NCBI GenBank assembly: GCA_046760785.1
Contig: JBHIET010000030.1
Location: 1 to 34,507, forward strand
Source of the DNA: JBHIET01 sp046760785
GTDB lineage: Bacteria; Chloroflexota; Anaerolineae; B4-G1
DNA: 34,507 nt
Direction: 5' to 3'
The position numbers and the translations under genes are program-made. The notes under the pieces are model-generated. The model worked only from the letters and a program-made list of their open reading frames with translations, searched no databases and was not told the origin of the DNA. Of this stretch, positions 1 through 7,196 are shown piece by piece. How positions within the stretch are numbered: the stretch's first letter is position 1; every line of letters starts with the position of its first letter.

Positions 1-87
1 CGGCGCTCCCGCTCGACACCTAACTGTGGAAGGATTTCCGCCCACGTGTACTAGCAGCAATGGGTTCGCTTGCATGCTGACACTTCT

Positions 88-972
88 TCAACGCTCTCGT
101 ACAGCGGCGGCGATGGCGGCGATGTGCGCCGGGGTCGAGCCACAGCAGCCTCCCACCACCCGTGTCCCCAGCGCGACGAACTTGCGGGCGTACTCCGCCA
201 TATCCTCCGGTGTGGCGTCGTATACCACTTCTCGCCCCACCATGCGTGGCAGGCCTGCGTTCGGTTTGGCGATGATGGGAGCCTGGGGTGCGGTCTCGTG
301 CATCTTCGCTACCGCCTCCCCGGTCATCTCCAGCGTCGCGCCACAGTTAGCGCCGAAGGCAGCCACCCCCAGCGCCAGCAATGTCTCCGCCGCCTGCTGC
401 GGGTGCACCCCCATGTTCGTCCGCCCATGGGTGTCAAAGGAGAGGGTGGCAAAGATGGGAATGCCTGATCCAGCTTGCTGCGCCCCCTCGACGGCAGCCC
501 GCGCCTCGTTCAGGTCCGACATAGTCTCGACGTAGAGCACGTCCACCCCGGCCTCTGCCAGTGCCGCGGCCTGCTCGGCAAAGATCTCCACCGCTTGCCC
601 GTAGGTGATCTTGCCTAAGGGAGCCAGGAACTCACCCAGCGGGCCGATGTCGCCGGCCACGTAGGCCCTATTGCCTGCAGCCTCGCGGGCGATCTCGACT
701 GCCCGCCGGTTGACCTCGGCCACGCGCTCTGCCAGCCCAGCCCGCTCCAGCCGCGTTCGCGTCCCACCAAAGGTGCAGGTCAGGATCAGGTCAGCTCCAG
801 CCTCGGCGTAGGCGCTATGCACACCGCGCACCGCGTCAGGGTTCTCCAGCAGCCAGCCTTCGGGAGACGCGCCGACGGGCAACCCCGCCGCCTGCAACAT
901 CGTGCCCATCGCGCCGTCAGCCACAATGATGTTGCCACTGCTTAATCTAGATAGGATGTCCTCTCGCCCCAT
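88..972 (-). CDS. Homocysteine S-methyltransferase family protein
   Basis: This 294-residue protein is a stand-alone homocysteine-binding methyltransferase domain, like the N-terminal module of cobalamin-dependent methionine synthase or the MmuM/BHMT family. It begins GREDILSRLSSGNIIVADGAMGT, the usual barrel start with DGAMGT. The zinc ligands are visible as Cys in FGANCGATLE and the paired Cys in VGGCCGSTP near the C-terminus. There is no folate, B12 or activation domain, so the methyl donor is unknown; S-methylmethionine, a betaine-type donor or a separate corrinoid protein are all possible. The ATG at 972 has an AGGAGG ribosome site upstream and is preceded by a minus-strand promoter at 1005-1033. 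It diverges from the mobB operon. Family assignment is sure, substrate is not. Confidence 0.9.
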   Translation of the reverse strand: MGREDILSRLSSGNIIVADGAMGTMLQAAGLPVGASPEGWLLENPDAVRGVHSAYAEAGADLILTCTFGGTRTRLERAGLAERVAEVNRRAVEIAREAAGNRAYVAGDIGPLGEFLAPLGKITYGQAVEIFAEQAAALAEAGVDVLYVETMSDLNEARAAVEGAQQAGSGIPIFATLSFDTHGRTNMGVHPQQAAETLLALGVAAFGANCGATLEMTGEAVAKMHETAPQAPIIAKPNAGLPRMVGREVVYDATPEDMAEYARKFVALGTRVVGGCCGSTPAHIAAIAAAVRER

Positions 973-1004
973 AATTCTTATAAGCCTCCTATCAAATCTT
1001 TACT

Positions 1005-1033
1005 ATGATACTCCACATTCGTCGGATGTGCAA
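1005..1033 (-). promoter_or_regulatory. Sigma-70-type promoter for the methyltransferase gene
   Basis: On the minus strand a TTGCAC hexamer, a 17-base spacer and TATCAT precede the methyltransferase gene. It lies back to back with the plus-strand promoter at 1053-1081. Confidence 0.55.
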
Positions 1034-1052
1034 ATTGGGGACGCCGCGTCGC

Positions 1053-1081
1053 TTGTCAAAGATGGCGGTATGAGGTATCCT
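1053..1081 (+). promoter_or_regulatory. Sigma-70-type promoter for mobB-AOR operon
   Basis: TTGTCA, 17 bases, TATCCT. It is placed about 35 bases ahead of the mobB start and would transcribe mobB and the oxidoreductase together. Confidence 0.5.
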
Positions 1082-1115
1082 TTCGGCAACGCATCCTCCT
1101 GACCAGGAGCGAAGG

Positions 1116-1631
1116 GTGAAATCTGCTATTCCCATTGTCTCCATTGTGGGCTGCTCCAAGAGTGGCAAGACGACACTGCTGGAGAAATTGATCCGCGAAC
1201 TGAAGCGACGCGGCTACCGCGTCGCTGTTATCAAGCATCACTATCACGCTGGGTTCGAGTTCGACGTGCCGGGTAAGGACTCCTACCGCTTTACTCAGGC
1301 TGGTGCCGATCACGTCGTCGTCGCCGCGCCCGACAAGGTGGCGCAGGTGCGCCACTACGAGCACGAACCGACTCTGGCGGAGATCGTGGCAGATGTGCAC
1401 GACGTAGACCTGATCTTCACCGAAGGGTACAAGCGGGCCGATGCCCCTAAGATCGAGGTCAGTCGGCGCGAGCGCAGTTCAGAGTTGCTGTGTGCGGCCA
1501 ATGAACTGATCGCCATTGCCTCCGACCAGCGCTTCGACGTGGAGGTGCCCCAGTTCGATCTGGCGGACGTGGCCGGGCTGGCGGACCTGATCGAGGGACT
1601 GGAACTTACCACAGTGGAGAAGTGTCGGTAG
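1116..1631 (+). CDS. mobB: Molybdopterin-guanine dinucleotide biosynthesis adaptor protein MobB
   Basis: A 171-residue P-loop GTPase. It starts KSAIPIVSIVGCSKSGKTTL with the Walker A motif GCSKSGKT at about residues 11-18, followed by the MobB-typical stretch with VIKHHYHAGFEFD and the aspartate-rich IFTEGYKRAD region. In the family, MobB binds GTP and assists MobA in attaching GMP to the pterin cofactor. The start is GTG at 1116 with AGGAG seven bases upstream. It is followed after 29 bases by an aldehyde oxidoreductase gene, so its likely job is cofactor maturation for that tungsten/molybdenum enzyme. MobA and the moa genes are not in the window. Confidence 0.9.
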   Translation: MKSAIPIVSIVGCSKSGKTTLLEKLIRELKRRGYRVAVIKHHYHAGFEFDVPGKDSYRFTQAGADHVVVAAPDKVAQVRHYEHEPTLAEIVADVHDVDLIFTEGYKRADAPKIEVSRRERSSELLCAANELIAIASDQRFDVEVPQFDLADVAGLADLIEGLELTTVEKCR

Positions 1632-1660
1632 AGTCGCGCCAAAATACCGAGGAGGCAGAG

Positions 1661-3406
1661 ATGCATGGCTTCTACAACCGGCTTCTTCGCGTGAACCTGT
1701 CCACGCACACCTGGACCTCGGAGGCGATCTCCGACGACGTCCTGACCCGCTACCTGGGCGGGAAAGGTCTAGCGGCCCATCTTCTCTTGGAAAACGCGCC
1801 TGCGGGTGTTGATCCCCTCGCCCCCGAAAATCCCCTCATCTTGGCCGTCGGCCCGGCTACGGGCACTGTCCTGGCTCCTGCCAGCCGCTACGGTGTCTTC
1901 ACGAAGTCGCCCCTGACGGGCATCTTCAGTGAATCGTACGCCGGCGGGCACGTAGCCTCTCAAATCAAAGCCACCGGCTACGATGCCATCTTGCTGCAGG
2001 GAGCTGCCGAGACTCCGGTCTACCTGGAAATCACCGACAAGGAAGTCGTCTTCCACGATGGTAGGCCGTTCTGGGGTATGGACACCTACCAGGCCGAGGA
2101 GGCGCTGGAGGCAGCTACGGGCGTGCCTGGCGCTAAGGCTGTCGTCATCGGCCCCGCCGGCGAGAGGCAAGTTGCCTTCGCCCTGGTGGGTAACGATCGG
2201 GGCCGTCATGCTGGACGGACGGGGGTAGGGGCAGTGATGGGCTCCAAACGGCTCAAAGGAATCGTGTTCCACGGTGAAGCAGAATGTCCACTCCACGACA
2301 CGGAGGCCGTCAGGGCCTACGACCGCGAACTACGAGAACGAGGGAAAGAGGATCCCGGCGCTCAGGCCTACCACGAGTTCGGTACGCCTATGGTGGTAGC
2401 GATCGCCAACAAAACAGGCTCCTTCCCCAGCTACTACTGGTCGGCAGGTACCGTCCTCCATTGGGAGGAGATCAGCGCCGAAGCGCTGGTGAAGCGCTTC
2501 AAACCACGACCCAAGGCCTGCTACCGCTGCTTCATGGCCTGCGGCAAGGTCACCACTGTGCCTGACGGTCGCCACGCCGGTCTGACCGTGGAAGGGCCGG
2601 AGTACGAGACCATCTTCGCCTTCGGTGGACTGTGCGCCGTTGACGACCTGGCTGAGATCCTCTACCTCAACGACATCTGCGACCGGTTGGGGTTGGATAC
2701 CATCACCGCTGGCAACGTGGCCGGCTTCGCCATCGAGGCATCGCGCCTCGGAGCGCTGAATCTGAAGCTGGACTACGGAGATGTGGATGGCATGGTCGAA
2801 TTGCTGCACCAGATAGCCAATCGAGAGGGAGTTGGCCAAGTGTTGTCCCAGGGGGTCCGCGCTGCCAGCCGGAAGTTAGGGTTGGGGGAACTGGCCATCC
2901 ACGTCAAAGGGCTGGAACCTTCCGGCTACGATCCCCGAGCGCTCAAGGGAATGGGACTGGCCTACGCCGTCTCAGACCGCGGGGCCTGCCACCTGCGGGC
3001 CACGGTCTACAAAGCGGAGTTTGCCGGCTGGGTGGATCGCACGTCGGCAGAGGGGAAGGCAGACGTGGTGCTCGATTTTGAGGATCGCCACACGATATTC
3101 GATACCCTGATCTTCTGCCGCTTCTACCGGGACATGATCGGCTGGGACGATCTGCCGGTGATCATCCGACGGCTGACCGGCCTGGAGCTGGACAAAGCCG
3201 GTCTGCAAGCCCTGTCGGCCCGCATCGCCAACACCGTGCGCCAGTACAACCTTTGGGAAGGAATGGTGCCGGCGGACGACACCTTGCCAGTGCGCTTCCT
3301 GCAAGAGCCGCTAGAGCCGAGCGGTGAGACACTGAGTGAGGCTGAGTTGGAGCAGATGATCGGCGAGTATTATGCCCTGCGGGGATGGGAGATGGAAGCG
3401 GCGTAG
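1661..3406 (+). CDS. Aldehyde ferredoxin oxidoreductase (tungsten/molybdopterin enzyme)
   Basis: A 581-residue AOR-family protein that would oxidise aldehydes to carboxylic acids with ferredoxin as acceptor, using a bis-pterin tungsten (or molybdenum) centre and a [4Fe-4S] cluster. The family start FYNRLLRVNLST, the GGKGLA motif, the cluster motif C-x2-C-x3-C in CYRCFMACG, and the conserved KGLEPSGYDPRALKGMG and SDRGACHLRA stretches are present; the fourth cluster Cys is probably in IFCRFYRDM. An upstream GTG at 1622 overlaps mobB, but the ATG at 1661 has AGGAGG five bases before it and matches the family N-terminus, so it is chosen. Substrate range cannot be read from sequence. Confidence 0.92.
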   Translation: MHGFYNRLLRVNLSTHTWTSEAISDDVLTRYLGGKGLAAHLLLENAPAGVDPLAPENPLILAVGPATGTVLAPASRYGVFTKSPLTGIFSESYAGGHVASQIKATGYDAILLQGAAETPVYLEITDKEVVFHDGRPFWGMDTYQAEEALEAATGVPGAKAVVIGPAGERQVAFALVGNDRGRHAGRTGVGAVMGSKRLKGIVFHGEAECPLHDTEAVRAYDRELRERGKEDPGAQAYHEFGTPMVVAIANKTGSFPSYYWSAGTVLHWEEISAEALVKRFKPRPKACYRCFMACGKVTTVPDGRHAGLTVEGPEYETIFAFGGLCAVDDLAEILYLNDICDRLGLDTITAGNVAGFAIEASRLGALNLKLDYGDVDGMVELLHQIANREGVGQVLSQGVRAASRKLGLGELAIHVKGLEPSGYDPRALKGMGLAYAVSDRGACHLRATVYKAEFAGWVDRTSAEGKADVVLDFEDRHTIFDTLIFCRFYRDMIGWDDLPVIIRRLTGLELDKAGLQALSARIANTVRQYNLWEGMVPADDTLPVRFLQEPLEPSGETLSEAELEQMIGEYYALRGWEMEAA

Positions 3407-3428
3407 TGGCGTGAGTGAATACGCGCAT

Positions 3429-3456
3429 TTGACAATAAGCGCAAGTAAGCTATAAT
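3429..3456 (+). promoter_or_regulatory. Consensus sigma-70 promoter of the thrS operon
   Basis: A perfect TTGACA, a 16-base spacer and a perfect TATAAT sit directly ahead of the T-box leader. This is the strongest promoter by eye in the window. Confidence 0.8.
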
Positions 3457-3477
3457 TGTTGCACAGTTCAGTACGCT

Positions 3478-3755
3478 AAAGCGTTGACCGGGACGAGTAT
3501 CGCCTGGTGTAAGGTCCAAGAGAGAGGGGGTCACAGGCTGCGAGCCCCCTCGACCGGACGGCGGGAAAACCCCCCGGGAGCGGGTTCCTCAAATCGCCGT
3601 AGCGCGAGAGTATGGGGCCCCGGAACGGCCCGTTATCACCGCAGAGTGCTTCAACGGATTTGGGCAAGATTGCGTTAATTTTTACAATCCGTTGTTGAAC
3701 TTGGGTGGAACCACGTGGGATGACCCCCGCGCCCCAAGGCACGGGGGTTTCTGTA
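3478..3755 (+). promoter_or_regulatory. Threonine T-box riboswitch leader with terminator
   Basis: The leader upstream of thrS has T-box hallmarks. Stem I carries an AGTA element (3496-3499), an AGAGAG segment followed by a GC hairpin, and a GGAAAACC stretch with a candidate ACC threonine specifier at 3569-3571. Downstream is the T-box core GGGTGGAACCACG (about 3704-3716), whose TGGA bulge would pair with a tRNA acceptor end carrying discriminator U. The terminator hairpin ACCCCCG / CGGGGGT (3723-3748) with a short T tract follows. Uncharged tRNA-Thr should stabilise the antiterminator and allow thrS transcription. Class is firm; the exact specifier codon is inferred. Confidence 0.88.
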
Positions 3756-3783
3756 TGTATATGATTGGAAGGAGGTGATCGAA

Positions 3784-3867
3784 ATGACCGACGACGAGAC
3801 TGGCACTACCGGCGCGTTCTGGCATACTGACAATCCGATCACCTTTGAGGAGGAAGAGAATGTCTGA
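3784..3867 (+). CDS. 27-residue threonine-rich small ORF coupled to thrS
   Basis: ATG at 3784 opens a 27-codon frame ending in TGA at 3865-3867, overlapping the thrS start by eight bases (ATGTCTGA). It has an extended ribosome site, AAGGAGGTGATC at about 3769-3780, which matches twelve bases of the 16S 3' end complement. The peptide starts MTDDETGTTGAFWHT and has Thr at positions 2, 6, 8, 9, 15 and 20, six of 27, ending in a Glu run that comes from the thrS ribosome site. AGGTGATCG at 3773-3781 is perfectly complementary to CGATCACCT at 3836-3844, so the 5' ribosome site could be closed by the 3' end of the ORF. It lies after the T-box terminator. I infer a translational coupling or leader role; no family is recognised. 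Confidence 0.6.
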   Translation: MTDDETGTTGAFWHTDNPITFEEEENV

Positions 3868-5659
3868 GAAAAACAAGCACGAAGAGGACTATCTGCATCG
3901 CTTGCGCCACTCGGCGTCGCACGTGATGGCCCAGGCGGTGCTGGAGAAGTTTTCCGAGGGCAAAATCGCCATCGGCCCGCCTATAGAAAACGGCTTCTAC
4001 TACGACTTCGACCTGCCCCGGCCACTCACGCCGGAGGACCTGGAGGAGATCGAGGCCCGCATGCGGGAGATCATCGCCGAAGAACATGACTTCGTCTACC
4101 AGGAGGTTGACGAGAAGGAGGCCCGCCGCATCTTCGCCCATGAGCCTTATAAACTGGAGCTGATTGACGGCATCCTCTCCGCCGGGACGGATGAATACGG
4201 CGAGCCGCTGGAGGAAGCGCCCAAACTCTCGATCTACAAGAGCGGGCCGTTCGTGGACCTGTGCCGGGGGCCACACGTGGACAATACGCGGGAGATCAAT
4301 CCCGACGCGATCAAGTTACTCAACGTGGCCGGGGCCTACTGGCGCGGCGATGAGAGCAGGCCAATGCTCCAGCGCATCTACGGCACGGCCTGGGAGACGG
4401 CCCGGCAACTAGAGGAATTCCTGGCCTGGCGAGAGGAAGTGGAGAAGCGAGACCACCGGCGACTGATCAAGGAGCTGGATCTGATCAGCTTCCACCCGGA
4501 GGCTGGGGCAGGGCTGGCCTACTGGCATCCAAAGGGCGGGCAGATACGCGTCCTGATTGAGGATTACTGGCGCAAGCTGCACTACGAGGGCGGTTATGAT
4601 ATCGTCTTTACGCCGCACATCGGCCGCGCGCAACTGTGGGAGACGTCCGGGCATCTCGATTTCTACAAAGAAGGCATGTACGCGCCCATGGATATTGACA
4701 AGCAAGAGTACTACATCAAGCCGATGAACTGCCCGTTCCACATTATGATGTACAAATCGCGGATGCGCTCGTACCGCGAGTTGCCCTTGCGCTGGGCCGA
4801 GTTAGGTACGGTCTACCGCTACGAGCGCAGCGGTGTACTACATGGCTTGCTACGGGTGCGCGGCTTCACGCAGGATGACGCGCACATCTTCTGCACACCA
4901 GAACAGATTGAGGACGAAATCCTGCGCGTGTTGGATTTCAGCCTGGGCCTGCTGCGCGGCTTTGGCTTCGAGGAGTTCAAGTTCGCCCTGAGCGTGCGCG
5001 ACCCCAGGACGCCGGAGAAGTATGCCGGCGATGATGCGATGTGGGAGCAAGCCGAGCCCTCGTTAGTCAAGGCACTGGAGAAGCGAAACCTGCCCTACGA
5101 GCGGATGGAGGGCGAGGCGGTGTTCTACGGCCCCAAGATTGACATTCACGTCAAGGATGCCCTGGGGCGCACCTGGCAGTTGACGACGATCCAGTTCGAC
5201 TTCAACCTGCCTGAGCGGTTCGATATGACGTACATAGGTGAGGACGGCAAGGAACACCGCCCCTACATGGTTCACCGGGCACTGCTGGGCAGCCTGGAGC
5301 GATTCTTCGGCGTGCTGGTGGAGCATTACGGGGGTGCTTTCCCGGTGTGGCTGAGCCCGGTGCAGGTGGTACTCATCCCCATCGCCGACCGGCATGTGAA
5401 ATACGCCCGCTCTGTAGCAGAGCAACTGCGAACGGCTGGGCTGCGGGTGGAGGTGGACGAATCGGGCGAGCGCATGCAGGCCAAGATTCGCGACGCTCAG
5501 ATGCAGAAGGCTCCCTATATGCTCGTCATCGGCGATCGGGAGATGGAGGCCGGGCAGGTGAACTTACGAATGCGCGACGGCAATGTGCCTGGTGCGATGT
5601 CTGTAGACGATTTCATCGCGCTGGCACAGGAAGCGGTAGCAGAAAAACGCCTGCTCTGA
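3860..5659 (+). CDS. thrS: Threonyl-tRNA synthetase lacking the TGS domain
   Basis: A 599-residue class II synthetase that charges tRNA-Thr. The protein starts directly in the editing domain, with the HSASH zinc/editing motif near residue 17 and DLCRGPH later; the usual N-terminal TGS domain of about 60 residues is absent. The catalytic core has the zinc ligands in MNCPFH, DDAHIFC and VHRALLGS, class II motif 2 around VYRYERSG and motif 3 around GSLERFFG, and a C-terminal anticodon-binding domain from about PVWLSPVQVV. The ATG at 3860 has GAGGAGG six bases upstream; a TTG at 3845 in the same frame is less likely. It sits under a T-box and overlaps the small Thr-rich ORF. Confidence 0.95.
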   Translation: MSEKNKHEEDYLHRLRHSASHVMAQAVLEKFSEGKIAIGPPIENGFYYDFDLPRPLTPEDLEEIEARMREIIAEEHDFVYQEVDEKEARRIFAHEPYKLELIDGILSAGTDEYGEPLEEAPKLSIYKSGPFVDLCRGPHVDNTREINPDAIKLLNVAGAYWRGDESRPMLQRIYGTAWETARQLEEFLAWREEVEKRDHRRLIKELDLISFHPEAGAGLAYWHPKGGQIRVLIEDYWRKLHYEGGYDIVFTPHIGRAQLWETSGHLDFYKEGMYAPMDIDKQEYYIKPMNCPFHIMMYKSRMRSYRELPLRWAELGTVYRYERSGVLHGLLRVRGFTQDDAHIFCTPEQIEDEILRVLDFSLGLLRGFGFEEFKFALSVRDPRTPEKYAGDDAMWEQAEPSLVKALEKRNLPYERMEGEAVFYGPKIDIHVKDALGRTWQLTTIQFDFNLPERFDMTYIGEDGKEHRPYMVHRALLGSLERFFGVLVEHYGGAFPVWLSPVQVVLIPIADRHVKYARSVAEQLRTAGLRVEVDESGERMQAKIRDAQMQKAPYMLVIGDREMEAGQVNLRMRDGNVPGAMSVDDFIALAQEAVAEKRLL

Positions 5660-5680
5660 CCGGTAAGCGCCTGGGATGAT

Positions 5681-5709
5681 TTGACACCTTCCTGCAACTG
5701 TGTTATCAT
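5681..5709 (+). promoter_or_regulatory. Sigma-70 promoter for infC-rpmI-rplT
   Basis: Perfect TTGACA, 17-base spacer, TATCAT. It predicts transcription from about 5716 and a 5' leader of roughly 42 bases before the infC start. Confidence 0.75.
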
Positions 5710-5757
5710 CTGCGCCGTGCACACCCGATTGTCTCACCTAACAGGGAGGTAGGCCGA

Positions 5758-6312
5758 ATTAGGAGAAGAAGAGTTCGCACTGACACGCGAGCTAAGTACC
5801 GTCTCAACCATCAGATCCGGGCTTCCAAGGTGCGTCTCATTGATGTAGATGGCACTCACATAGGCGTAGTGGCGCTATCTGAGGCTCTGGCGGTTGCCCA
5901 TGATCGTGAGTTGGACTTGGTGGAAGTGTCGCCAACGGCTGACCCCCCCGTCGTCCGGGTGATGGACTATGGGAAGTTCCTGTACCAGCAGGCAAAGCGG
6001 GAGCGGGAGTCACGCAAAGCACAGAAACAGATCGAGGTCAAAGAGATCCAACTGCGTCCCAAGACGACCGATCATCACAAATCCTTCAAGGTTCGTGATG
6101 CCCGACGTTGGCTGGAACAGGGAAAGAAGGTCAAAGTACGTATCCGCTTCCGGGGTCGGGAGATCACCTATCCTGAGATCGCCATTGAGCAACTGGTGGA
6201 GATTGCTGAGGAACTATCCGACGTGGGAGTGGTCGAGCAAAAGCCGAATCGGGAGGGACGCACGATGTTAATGGTTTTGGCGCCGGCAAAGCAAAAAGGT
6301 GCGAAGGGGTAA
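5758..6312 (+). CDS. infC: Translation initiation factor IF-3, ATT start codon
   Basis: IF-3 binds the 30S subunit and checks start-codon pairing. A GTG at 5830 would give only 160 residues and cut off the conserved N-terminal helix. Reading further upstream in frame gives RRRRVRTDTRAKYRLNHQ and then IRASKVRLIDVDG, the family N-terminus, with no ATG, GTG or TTG. The only plausible initiator is ATT at 5758-5760, eight bases after AGGGAGG (5743-5749). That makes a 184-residue protein, close to the usual 180. ATT is the known autoregulatory initiator of enterobacterial infC, so IF-3 may repress its own translation here. It is first in infC-rpmI-rplT. Confidence 0.9.
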   Translation: MRRRRVRTDTRAKYRLNHQIRASKVRLIDVDGTHIGVVALSEALAVAHDRELDLVEVSPTADPPVVRVMDYGKFLYQQAKRERESRKAQKQIEVKEIQLRPKTTDHHKSFKVRDARRWLEQGKKVKVRIRFRGREITYPEIAIEQLVEIAEELSDVGVVEQKPNREGRTMLMVLAPAKQKGAKG

Positions 6313-6322
6313 GAGTAGGAGA

Positions 6323-6544
6323 ATGCCAAAGATCAAGACACATAAATCAACATCCAAGCGTTTCCGTCGGACGAAGGGTGGAAAAGGCAAGCTGATGCGC
6401 ACTAAGTTGGGTAAGTCCCACTTGCGGCGCAAGAAGAGTAAACGTATGAGGCGGTTGTACGATGAGATGATTCCGGTGGAGTCGAAGGATGCACAGCGGC
6501 GTGTGCGCCGCCTAGCACCGTATCTGAAGGAGAAGGGGAAGTAG
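6323..6544 (+). CDS. rpmI: 50S ribosomal protein bL35
   Basis: A 73-residue basic protein starting MPKIKTHKSTSKRFRRT, the standard bL35 N-terminus, with a C-terminal tail a few residues longer than the usual 64. The ATG at 6323 has AGGAG directly upstream (6317-6321); an in-frame GTG at 6299 inside infC is rejected. It lies 10 bases after the infC stop in the universal infC-rpmI-rplT order. Confidence 0.95.
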   Translation: MPKIKTHKSTSKRFRRTKGGKGKLMRTKLGKSHLRRKKSKRMRRLYDEMIPVESKDAQRRVRRLAPYLKEKGK

Positions 6545-6548
6545 TGCT

Positions 6549-6899
6549 GTGAGAGTCAAGGGAGGAACCAGGACACGCTATCGTCATAAGAAGGTGCTCC
6601 GCCAGACCAAAGGCTACTGGGGGACGCGCCATCGCTTGTTCCGCCGGGCCAACGAGGCGTGGATGAAAGCTCAGTGGTACGCCTACCGGGACCGGCGGCA
6701 ACGGCGGCGCGACCTGCGCCGGTTATGGATCACGCGCATCAACGCGGCGGCGCGGCAGAACGGGCTTTCGTACAGCCGTTTCATCCACGGCTTGAAGCAG
6801 GCCGGGGTGGAGTTGGATCGCAAAGTCCTGGCCGACATCGCCGTGCGGGATGTCAACACGTTTGCCCAATTGGTCGAGGTGGCGAAGAACGCGGTTTAG
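6549..6899 (+). CDS. rplT: 50S ribosomal protein bL20
   Basis: A 116-residue basic RNA-binding protein that nucleates early 50S assembly. It begins RVKGGTRTRYRHKKVLRQTK and has the typical helical stretch with WITRINAAARQNGLSYS. The start is GTG at 6549, four bases after the rpmI stop, with GGAGAAGGGG upstream inside rpmI, suggesting coupled translation. A terminator follows at 6925-6959. Confidence 0.96.
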   Translation: MRVKGGTRTRYRHKKVLRQTKGYWGTRHRLFRRANEAWMKAQWYAYRDRRQRRRDLRRLWITRINAAARQNGLSYSRFIHGLKQAGVELDRKVLADIAVRDVNTFAQLVEVAKNAV

Positions 6900-6924
6900 A
6901 GCGAAGCATTTGCCGGAGAAAAGC

Positions 6925-6959
6925 AGAGAGTGGGGGCCCAAGGCTCCCACTCTCTATTT
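6925..6959 (+). terminator. Rho-independent terminator after rplT
   Basis: A 10-bp perfect stem, AGAGAGTGGG (6925-6934) with CCCACTCTCT (6946-6955), followed by ATTT. The T tract is short. Confidence 0.65.
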
Positions 6960-6985
6960 GCCAGCCAGCCAGAACCGCGTAAAAT
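6958..6985 (+). promoter_or_regulatory. Candidate promoter upstream of the MITE-like element
   Basis: TTGCCA, 16 bases, TAAAAT. Before the 178-bp insertion it would have stood about 20 bases ahead of the GTG that opens the endonuclease-like frame. Confidence 0.4.
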
Positions 6986-6998
6986 AAACGTACACTAT

Positions 6999-7196
6999 CG
7001 AAAACGTGGTGGTCTCCCTGTAGAGTGTTGGCGGCGCAGCCTCGCCCGGACGAAAACGCCCGGGCTGAAAGAACAAAGCCCTGCGGGCTGAAATCCAGCC
7101 CCTGAAGGGGGCTTCGCTCACTTAGCCGGGCGGTTTAGCGCCCGGCGGGGTGAGCAAGCAGCATCAACACCCAAGAGGGAGACTACCGAAAACGTG
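6999..7196. mobile_element. 178-bp MITE-like element with 10-bp target duplication
   Basis: CGAAAACGTG occurs perfectly at 6999-7008 and 7187-7196. Between them, 7009-7186 begins GTGGTCTCCC and ends GGGAGACTAC, and the inverted termini match over about 22 bases with four mismatches (7008-7030 against 7165-7187). The interior is packed with hairpins: GCCCGG/CCGGGC (7044-7065), AGCCC/GGGCT (7077-7089), AGCCCC/GGGGCT (7097-7113) and GCCGGGCG/CGCCCGGC (7125-7146), the last enclosed by GCTCAC/GTGAGC (7116-7155). It has no coding capacity. The shape is that of a non-autonomous miniature element; the parent transposase is not in the window. Confidence 0.65.

Noticed and set aside
3476..3742. Open frames on both strands in the thrS leader
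   Set aside because: The region is a T-box RNA; the frames have no ribosome sites and no similarity.
7008..7187. Structured RNA (riboswitch) for the downstream frame
   Set aside because: Perfect flanking duplications and terminal inverted repeats fit a mobile element better than a conserved RNA, though transcription is not excluded.
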